In this document: piece by piece, positions 7,050-11,256 of the stretch
Layout of the letters: every line of letters begins with the position of its first letter
How positions within the stretch are numbered: the stretch's first letter is position 1
Assembly: GCA_030426705.1 (NCBI GenBank)
Contig: JAUHXW010000072.1
Span: 1-11,256 of the forward strand
Direction of reading: 5' to 3'
Length of the DNA: 11,256 bases
Source of the DNA: Gammaproteobacteria bacterium
Lineage (GTDB): Bacteria > Pseudomonadota > Gammaproteobacteria > Xanthomonadales > Marinicellaceae
The notes under the pieces: generated by a model
What the model saw: the letters and a program-made list of their open reading frames with translations, nothing else
Databases searched by the model: none
What the model was told of the DNA's origin: nothing
Program-made: the position numbers and the translations under genes

Positions 7050-8533
7050 AACAACCCTTTGATCGTTTTTAAAATGGATTGAGTCTCTTCATCCAGTTTT
7101 TGCATTTCTTTAAGGATTTCCTCAGGGCTTCTGAGCGGGGCTTCTTCGGGGGTGTTGGGGTTTTTGACGCTAAGGTCAATAGTTGTTTCGCCGATATCGG
7201 CGACTTTGACATTCCAACTTTGTTCGGTTTCTTCACCAACCACACCCTTCGACAGGCTCAGAGTTCTAGATGTGACAAATGCTTCCATGTCCTTGTCATT
7301 CAGTGGGTTGGTTTTGCCCATATTGCGACCAGGATTGAGTTGGTAATACCAGATGTTTTTGGTGGGTTCGCCTTTTTGGAAGAACAGCACCACGGTTTTG
7401 ACTCCTGCGCCTTGAAAGGTGCCTTGGGGCATATCGAGGATGGTGTGCAAGTTACAGCTTTCCAATAGCAGTTTGCGTAGAGCAATGGAGGCATTGTCGG
7501 TGTTGCTGAGCACGGTGTTTTTGATCACAATCGCGGCTCTGCCTCCGGCTTTGAGACTTTTGATAAAGTGCTGCATAAATAAAAAGGCGGTTTCACCGGT
7601 TTTGATATCGAAGTTCTGTTGAACCTCTTTGCGTTCCTTTCCACCGAAAGGTGGATTGGCCAGAATCACATGAAAACGGTCTTTTTCCTGAATGTCGCGG
7701 ATGTTTTCGCCCAAGGTGTTGGTGTGTATGATGTTAGGTGCTTCGATGCCATGCAGAATCATGTTCATGATGCCAATGACATAGGCGAGGTTCTTTTTCT
7801 CTTTACCGTAAAAGGTATTTTCCTGCAAGGTCTTGAGATTATCGGTGGTGGCTTGGTTTTGCTGATGCATGCGCTCGTACATGTATTCATAAGCCTCGCA
7901 TAAGAAACCACAGGAACCGGCTGCTCCATCATAAATCTTTTCACCGATTTGTGGGTCGATGACCTGAATCATCGCCCGAATTAAGGGTCTGGGCGTGTAG
8001 TACTGACCCCCATTGCGCCCGGCATTGCCCATGTTTTTAATCTTGGTTTCATACAGATGAGACAGCTCGTGTTTTTCTTTACTGGAACGGAACTGTAAGG
8101 CATCGGCGTATTCAAGAATTTCACGCAGGTTATAACCACTTTGGATTTTGTTTTTCAGTTCGGAGAAGATTTCACCAATCTTGTATTCAATGGTTTGTGC
8201 TGACTCGGCTTTTTGTTTAAAGCCAGCCAGATAAGGAAATAACTTGCCATCAACAAAAGTGACCAGGTCTGGTCCAGTCATGGCATCGTGATGATCCAGC
8301 TTACCATCTGCTCCTTTGGGCATGGCCCAGTTGTTCCACTGAAATTCCTCGTCAAGAATGAACTGATATGCTTCGCCTTTTAAGGCTGCTTCATCGGTTT
8401 TTTCTTGTTCCAGCTCATCCAGATAACGCAGGAATAATATCCACGATGTTTGCCCAATGTAATCCAGTTCACTGTCAGCACCGGAGTCTTTCCATAAAAT
8501 ATCGTCAATGTTTTTAAAGGTTTGTTCAAACAT
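7046..8533 (-). CDS. hsdM: type I DNA adenine-N6 methyltransferase subunit M
   Basis: 495 residues from the chosen start, the size of type IB HsdM proteins. The helical N-terminal HsdM domain begins MFEQTFKNIDDILWKD. The Rossmann methyltransferase follows: GQYYTPR 176-182, AdoMet motif I YDGAAGSCGFL 201-211 and catalytic NPPF 293-296, the motif of N6-adenine enzymes. A coiled C-terminus ends in IKGLL. With HsdS it protects host DNA by methylation, and with HsdR it forms the restriction complex. An in-frame ATG 75 nt further upstream would add residues unlike any HsdM. The ATG at 8533 has AAAGGA six bases before it and matches the family start, so it is preferred. Residues 424-430 (TLSLSKG) come from a REP-like repeat read in frame. 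First gene of the operon; a promoter lies at 8572-8600. GC is about 50% in a hand-counted sample. Confidence 0.96.
   Translation of the reverse strand: MFEQTFKNIDDILWKDSGADSELDYIGQTSWILFLRYLDELEQEKTDEAALKGEAYQFILDEEFQWNNWAMPKGADGKLDHHDAMTGPDLVTFVDGKLFPYLAGFKQKAESAQTIEYKIGEIFSELKNKIQSGYNLREILEYADALQFRSSKEKHELSHLYETKIKNMGNAGRNGGQYYTPRPLIRAMIQVIDPQIGEKIYDGAAGSCGFLCEAYEYMYERMHQQNQATTDNLKTLQENTFYGKEKKNLAYVIGIMNMILHGIEAPNIIHTNTLGENIRDIQEKDRFHVILANPPFGGKERKEVQQNFDIKTGETAFLFMQHFIKSLKAGGRAAIVIKNTVLSNTDNASIALRKLLLESCNLHTILDMPQGTFQGAGVKTVVLFFQKGEPTKNIWYYQLNPGRNMGKTNPLNDKDMEAFVTSRTLSLSKGVVGEETEQSWNVKVADIGETTIDLSVKNPNTPEEAPLRSPEEILKEMQKLDEETQSILKTIKGLL
7244..7264. repeat. REP-like small palindromic repeat embedded in hsdM
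   Basis: The 21-bp stretch begins ACCCTTCGACAGG and ends CTCAGAGT. It is an imperfect palindrome (ACCCT against AGAGT, one arm base altered). Its core (CCTGAGCCTGTCGAAGG on one strand, with one change here) is a dispersed repeat of many bacterial genomes, recognisable by its translations TLSLSKG, FDRLRV and TLRQAQ; all three appear here on the appropriate frames. In hsdM it is read as TLSLSKG (424-430), in a variable stretch between MEAFV and the conserved SWNV, where extra residues are probably tolerated. Confidence 0.7.
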
Positions 8534-8539
8534 GTGGAT

Positions 8540-8545
8540 TCCTTT
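8540..8545 (-). promoter_or_regulatory. ribosome-binding site deciding the hsdM start
   Basis: AAAGGA on the - strand ends six bases before ATG 8533-8531. No comparable site precedes the upstream in-frame ATG at 8608, which supports the shorter HsdM. This site lies within the right arm of the palindrome at 8541-8565. Confidence 0.75.
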
Positions 8546-8565
8546 GTTCACGAATCGAGCAAAGG
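8541..8565. promoter_or_regulatory. interrupted palindrome over the hsdM leader (possible operator or SD-sequestering hairpin)
   Basis: CCTTTG (8541-8546) pairs with CAAAGG (8560-8565), and TC/GA pair further inward after one mismatch. The palindrome is centred about 20 bp upstream of the hsdM ATG. Its left end covers the Shine-Dalgarno and its right end falls near the predicted transcription start. As DNA it could be an operator; as RNA it could hide the ribosome-binding site. No regulator gene is visible nearby. Confidence 0.4.
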
Positions 8566-8571
8566 TCTCTA

Positions 8572-8600
8572 ATAATACTTTATCAATGTGTCTTTTACAA
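8572..8600 (-). promoter_or_regulatory. candidate sigma70 promoter of the hsd-KAP-darTG operon
   Basis: On the - strand, -35 TTGTAA (8600-8595) and -10 TATTAT (8577-8572) are separated by exactly 17 bp, matching consensus at 4/6 and 5/6 positions. The predicted start is near 8565, giving a leader of about 32 nt before the hsdM ATG. No equally good promoter was found further upstream, though I did not search inside every gene for internal promoters. Confidence 0.55.
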
Positions 8601-8679
8601 TAAGGCACATCGATAGCTATTTAAGTTTTAAAATTTGATTTCCGCTTTAGATTTGGTTGTTAAAAAAGTTGGCAGAAAA

Positions 8680-8838
8680 TTATTCTTCAGCAGGCTTGGC
8701 TTTCGCTTTTATGTGATGATTTCTTGAGGGGAAGATTTTGATTGGTTTTTTTTCGTTGCCTTTGCCCATCCACAGGTCGAGTTGGAACTCGGTGGGTTTA
8801 AATATCAACTCAGATTGTTTGGGCGGCTTTCGTTTCAT
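8680..8838 (-). CDS. small hypothetical protein (52 residues)
   Basis: Begins MKRKPPKQSELIF and ends AKAKPAEE before TAA at 8682-8680. It is basic, with lysine-rich ends and a central FQLDLWMGKG segment, and has no signal peptide or membrane segment. I do not recognise the family. In favour of coding: many codons end in C (ACC, TTC, CTC, GAC, GGC, AAC, ATC), unlike the AT-rich flanks. Against: no Shine-Dalgarno precedes the ATG, and an in-frame stop lies just upstream. It is divergent from rppH and separated from hsdM by 146 nt that include the hsdM promoter, so it is not obviously part of the hsd operon. It could be a conserved short protein or chance. Confidence 0.45.
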   Translation of the reverse strand: MKRKPPKQSELIFKPTEFQLDLWMGKGNEKKPIKIFPSRNHHIKAKAKPAEE

Positions 8839-8947
8839 GGGTGAATTTTAATTGAATTCATTTTGAAATGCCTTGGTAACTGCTAAATTTCTTGCTCAAA
8901 TTTCATTTTTTTGAAACAATAGGGTCAGTTTAAAAATTTATGTCATC
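8839..8947. other. divergent intergenic region upstream of rppH
   Basis: 109 bp, very AT-rich. It holds a direct repeat AAATTTC at 8885-8891 and 8898-8904 (13-bp spacing) and a TTTCA/TGAAA inverted repeat around a T6 run at 8901-8916. A weak promoter for rppH is possible (TTGAAA 8863-8868, 15-bp spacer, TGC before TAAATT 8884-8889). None of these is strong enough to annotate separately. Confidence 0.35.
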
Positions 8948-9424
8948 ATGGTTGATCGAGATGGTTTTCGCCCGAATGTGGGCATCATCTTGCTCGATGA
9001 TGAAGGTCAGGTATTTTGGGCCAAGCGTACCAAGGGTAACGGTTGGCAGTTTCCTCAAGGCGGAATTAATAAGAATGAAACCGCAGAGGAGGCCATGTTC
9101 AGGGAATTGTACGAAGAAGTGGGGCTGAAACCCCATCATGTGGATGTTTTGGGTTCTACGCCGGGTTGGTTAAAATACCAATTGCCCAAAAAATTTCACA
9201 AACGAAATTCTGATCCCTCATTTGTTGGGCAAAAGCAGGTTTATTATCTGCTGAAATTATTAGAAGACGAGTCCAAAGTGGATTTCAATAAAACCAGCAA
9301 ACCTGAGTTTGAGGCTTATCGCTGGGTGGATTTCTGGTATCCCGCTCACAATGTCATTCATTTCAAGCAGAATGTCTATAAGCGTGCACTGAAGCATTTA
9401 GAGTTTCTGACTAAACAGGCATGA
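8948..9424 (+). CDS. rppH: RNA pyrophosphohydrolase (Nudix hydrolase)
   Basis: 158 residues. RppH removes pyrophosphate from the 5' triphosphate end of mRNAs, leaving a monophosphate that stimulates RNase E decay; it acts in the cytoplasm. The N-terminus MVDRDGFRPNVGIILLD parallels E. coli RppH (MIDDDGYRPNVGIV). WQFPQGGI precedes a complete Nudix box: G38, E44, then RELYEEVGL 52-60 with the metal-binding glutamates E53, E56 and E57. Family landmarks STPGWLKYQLPK, FVGQKQVYYLL, PEFEAYRWVDFWYP and FKQNVYKRAL follow. It is slightly shorter than the E. coli protein because the C-terminal tail is trimmed. The start is chosen by homology; no good Shine-Dalgarno is visible. The stop overlaps the next gene as ATGA, so the two are probably co-translated. 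Confidence 0.95.
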   Translation: MVDRDGFRPNVGIILLDDEGQVFWAKRTKGNGWQFPQGGINKNETAEEAMFRELYEEVGLKPHHVDVLGSTPGWLKYQLPKKFHKRNSDPSFVGQKQVYYLLKLLEDESKVDFNKTSKPEFEAYRWVDFWYPAHNVIHFKQNVYKRALKHLEFLTKQA

Positions 9425-10296
9425 GTATTGCGGTCGTTATCACTGACCGTAATACCGATGACTTGTGCCGCCATTTGTGTTTGGCATTACCTGAGGTGCC
9501 CATTCAACAATGGCCTGAAATTACGAATCCTGAAGCTGTCAAAATGGCCGTGCTGTGGAACCATCCTGTTGGTATCACACAACAATTTCCACAGTTGCAA
9601 ATGGCAGTATCTATGGGTGCTGGTGTTGATCATATTCTGACTGATGAAGCCATCGGAGAGGACATCGTAACTGCCCGAATTGTCACACAGGTACTCAAGC
9701 AAAATATGGCGCAGTATGTTTTGCAGCATATTTTGAACGATCATCGCCACCTGATAGACTATCAACAACAACAAACTCAAAAAGTCTGGCAGGTTTTGGA
9801 AACAGATTTCCAGCCGGCTGTTGGTTTTCTGGGTTTGGGAGAACTGGGCTCTTTTGTGGCTGATCAGTGTCATGCCCTTGGTTTAAAAACATTGGCCTGG
9901 ACACAATCACAACAACACGATGTTCATCCCTGTTTTCATGGTGAGTCAGGCTTGCAACATGTCTGTGTCAACAGTGATTTTTTGGTGATATTGTTACCCA
10001 TGAATGCTGAAACAGCTGACATCATCAACAGCAAAACCTTGTCCTGGTGTAAAGTCAATTGCACTTTAATCAATGTTGGTCGAGGCGGTCATGTCAATGA
10101 AGCTGATTTACTGGATGCCTTGAATCATGGAAAGATCAAACATGCGGTACTGGATGTGTTTAAACAAGAGCCACTGCCAACAACGCACCCTTTTTGGTCA
10201 CATCATAAAATTACTGTGACTCCTCACAGTTCTTCCAGATCAGATGTGCAACAAACCGCTGAACAAATAGTCAGTTATTATCAAAGTCTGATCTGA
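9421..10296 (+). CDS. ghrA: D-isomer-specific 2-hydroxyacid dehydrogenase, glyoxylate/hydroxypyruvate reductase A-like
   Basis: 291 residues. GhrA-type enzymes reduce glyoxylate and hydroxypyruvate with NAD(P)H in the cytoplasm. The divided substrate domain has the AVSMGAGVDHI motif at 62-72. The nucleotide-binding fold shows VGFLGLGELG 134-143 (GxGxxG). Catalytic residues are in place: Arg221 in NVGRGGHVNE, Glu250 in VFKQEPLP and His269 in TVTPHS. The overall pattern, including LDVFKQEPLPTTHPFW, is closest to GhrA rather than SerA or GhrB. After the catalytic histidine it reads SSSRSD instead of the common VAA-type sequence, so substrate preference may differ. It starts inside the rppH stop (ATGA) and is likely the second gene of a two-gene operon. 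The family is certain; the exact substrate is not. Confidence 0.85.
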   Translation: MSIAVVITDRNTDDLCRHLCLALPEVPIQQWPEITNPEAVKMAVLWNHPVGITQQFPQLQMAVSMGAGVDHILTDEAIGEDIVTARIVTQVLKQNMAQYVLQHILNDHRHLIDYQQQQTQKVWQVLETDFQPAVGFLGLGELGSFVADQCHALGLKTLAWTQSQQHDVHPCFHGESGLQHVCVNSDFLVILLPMNAETADIINSKTLSWCKVNCTLINVGRGGHVNEADLLDALNHGKIKHAVLDVFKQEPLPTTHPFWSHHKITVTPHSSSRSDVQQTAEQIVSYYQSLI

Positions 10297-10300
10297 TTTT

Positions 10301-10317
10301 GCCGGCGAGCCGCCGGC
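10301..10317 (+). other. GC-rich hairpin after the rppH-ghrA operon
   Basis: GCCGGCG and CGCCGGC form a perfect 7-bp stem with an AGC loop, 4 nt after the ghrA stop, in otherwise AT-rich DNA. It is followed by GGTCCAATAAT rather than a T tract, so it is not a classic intrinsic terminator. It may protect the 3' end of the mRNA or be a small palindromic repeat. Confidence 0.55.
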
Positions 10318-10346
10318 GGTCCAATAATATTTCTATGTTGAAAGAC

Positions 10347-10375
10347 TTGTTAACTTTTGATGTTGGTTTTATCAT
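10347..10375 (+). promoter_or_regulatory. candidate promoter for the LRR gene
   Basis: TTGTTA (10347-10352), a 17-bp spacer and TATCAT (10370-10375) match sigma70 elements at 4/6 and 5/6 positions. Transcription would begin about seven bases on, at or next to the ATG at 10382, giving a leaderless message. The absence of a Shine-Dalgarno before that ATG agrees with this but does not prove it. Confidence 0.35.
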
Positions 10376-10381
10376 CAAGTG

Positions 10382-11256
10382 ATGAAGTGTTTGTTGAAAA
10401 AATGTGCGTTCTTATTGTCTGTATTGTATGTTACGGATGGTCAAGCGGAGTTGGATTTTAATACCGTTTGTTTGCAACCAGGCATGAACGTGCCGATATT
10501 GGAATGCAATGCCCTGGTTAATTTATATAACATCACGGACGGTGATAATTGGCTTGATAACAGTAATTGGGGTTCGGCGAATGTTGACAGTTGGTATGGC
10601 ATCACTGCCATTGGTGCAACGGTTAAGAATGTCTGGTTCATCAGTTTGGGATCGAACAATCTGGATGGAATCATTCCTAATAACATCAAAGACCTGACGC
10701 AATTGATTTCATTGAACTTAAGCGGCAATCAATTGTATGGACCGATTCCCGCAGATATAGGTGAATTAACTGATCTTGAGTTGTTATTGTTGGGGTTTAA
10801 TCAATTGAGTGGTGATGTACCTGTGTCAATTGCCAATTTGAACAACCTTGAAATTTTGCAGTTGCCAAACAACCAATTGTCAGGTTCGGTGCTTACACAT
10901 GTAACTGGTATGACGAATTTGACAGATATATGGATAGACAACAATCAGTTTATTGAGCCCATTCCTGGTGACATTGACCAGTTGTCTTCATTGGCTTATT
11001 TCTCTGCGATAAATGTGGGTTTGACAGGACAAATTCCTGCCAGTATCACTGCGCTTGATCAGCTTGAACATTTGTTTTTGGCTGGTAACAGCCTGACCGG
11101 GAAGATTCCTAACTGTATCGGACAAATGTCTGCGTTGAAGCAAATCGACTTCAGTCACAATCAACTCAGAGGACATTTGCCCGTTTCGCTGGGGGCCTTG
11201 ACTGGATTTGACTTCATCACTTTGAATGACAATGATTTATCTGGACCCATTCCGGA
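10382..11256 (+). CDS. secreted plant-type leucine-rich-repeat protein (3' end outside window)
   Basis: 291 codons are visible and the frame is open at the window edge. The N-terminus MKCLLKKCAFLLSVLYV is a signal peptide (lysines at 2, 6 and 7, hydrophobic core about 8-17) with likely cleavage after GQA at residue 22. Mature residues 23-80 form an N-terminal cap with Cys30 and Cys42 (possible disulfide) and the typical ALVNLYNITDGDNW motif. From residue 81, nine repeats of exactly 24 residues follow the plant-specific LRR pattern LxxLxLxxNxLxGxIPxxIxxL. The protein should be periplasmic, surface-bound or released; LRR surfaces usually bind proteins or glycans, but the ligand cannot be inferred. 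GTG at 10379 is an alternative start adding one residue. In-frame TGA at 10358-10360 rules out a longer N-terminus. It is unrelated to the defence operon and separated from ghrA by a hairpin. Confidence 0.9.
   Translation, partial: MKCLLKKCAFLLSVLYVTDGQAELDFNTVCLQPGMNVPILECNALVNLYNITDGDNWLDNSNWGSANVDSWYGITAIGATVKNVWFISLGSNNLDGIIPNNIKDLTQLISLNLSGNQLYGPIPADIGELTDLELLLLGFNQLSGDVPVSIANLNNLEILQLPNNQLSGSVLTHVTGMTNLTDIWIDNNQFIEPIPGDIDQLSSLAYFSAINVGLTGQIPASITALDQLEHLFLAGNSLTGKIPNCIGQMSALKQIDFSHNQLRGHLPVSLGALTGFDFITLNDNDLSGPIP
10622..11256 (+). repeat. tandem LRR-coding repeats, 72-bp period, nine units visible
   Basis: The conserved glycine position recurs at residues 96, 120, 144, 168, 192, 216, 240, 264 and 288, always 24 apart. 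Unit 5 has glutamate there (QFIEPIP), and unit 6 has lost the conserved asparagine (INVGLTG). The DNA of the units has diverged, so this is an old protein repeat rather than a recent tandem duplication. The array continues past the window. Confidence 0.9.

Noticed and set aside
7079..7468. 129-codon open frame on the + strand opposite hsdM
   Set aside because: It lies wholly inside a strongly supported gene on the other strand, shows no domain, and contains an opposite-frame reading of the palindromic repeat.
153..8533. Transposon or prophage boundary around the defence operon
   Set aside because: No transposase, integrase, tRNA gene or terminal repeats seen at either end; the composition change points to acquisition, but the mechanism is not visible.
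8534..8608. 25-residue N-terminal extension of HsdM from an upstream in-frame ATG
   Set aside because: No ribosome-binding site there, it runs through the predicted promoter and leader, and the HsdM family begins at MFEQTF, where AAAGGA is well placed.
8885..8904. Direct repeat AAATTTC upstream of rppH as a regulator site or CRISPR-like repeat
   Set aside because: Only two short AT-rich copies in very AT-rich DNA; chance is likely, and no CRISPR array is present anywhere in the window.
9487..9873. 128-codon open frame on the - strand opposite the dehydrogenase
   Set aside because: Antisense to a gene with intact catalytic motifs; no recognisable protein features.

Overview
The window fits an AT-leaning gammaproteobacterium. 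rppH and a GhrA-type reductase gene closely resemble their enterobacterial counterparts, and the 3' edge carries a secreted plant-type leucine-rich-repeat protein of a kind found in some marine and environmental bacteria. Genus cannot be fixed from the sequence alone.

Layout: (1) 2-109, + strand: the last 35 codons of a GNAT acetyltransferase resembling TacT-type toxins. (2) 153-8533, - strand: one tightly packed operon read right to left, hsdM - hsdS - KAP-family P-loop NTPase - darT - darG - hsdR. The first five genes are joined by 4-nt, 1-nt, 2-nt and ATGA/TGA-type junctions, and hsdR follows darG within 30 nt. A good sigma70-like promoter (8600-8572) and an interrupted palindrome covering the Shine-Dalgarno sequence lie just upstream of hsdM. 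(3) 8680-8838, - strand: a possible 52-residue small protein. (4) 8948-10296, + strand: rppH overlapping a 2-hydroxyacid dehydrogenase gene by ATGA, then a GC-rich hairpin. (5) 10382 to the edge, + strand: a secreted LRR protein with nine 24-residue repeats visible, open at the 3' end.

The main point is the operon. HsdM, HsdS and HsdR look like a complete type IB (EcoAI/EcoEI-like) restriction-modification system. Between the specificity and restriction subunits sit a DarTG toxin-antitoxin pair (DNA ADP-ribosyltransferase and macrodomain ADP-ribosyl-hydrolase, both with their key residues) and a KAP NTPase without obvious membrane segments. These three genes are clearly more AT-rich than hsdM and hsdR, which suggests a cassette inserted into an existing hsd operon. 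By analogy with PrrC and RloC, which sit inside other hsd operons, I infer a layered defence: restriction first, then DarT-mediated arrest of DNA replication if restriction is defeated, with the KAP ATPase as a candidate sensor or coupler. That coupling is a hypothesis.

Smaller points: a REP-like palindromic repeat read in frame inside hsdM; a duplicated four-cysteine motif in HsdR; hsdS whose specificity domains are much more AT-rich than its central spacer; and a possible leaderless start for the LRR gene.
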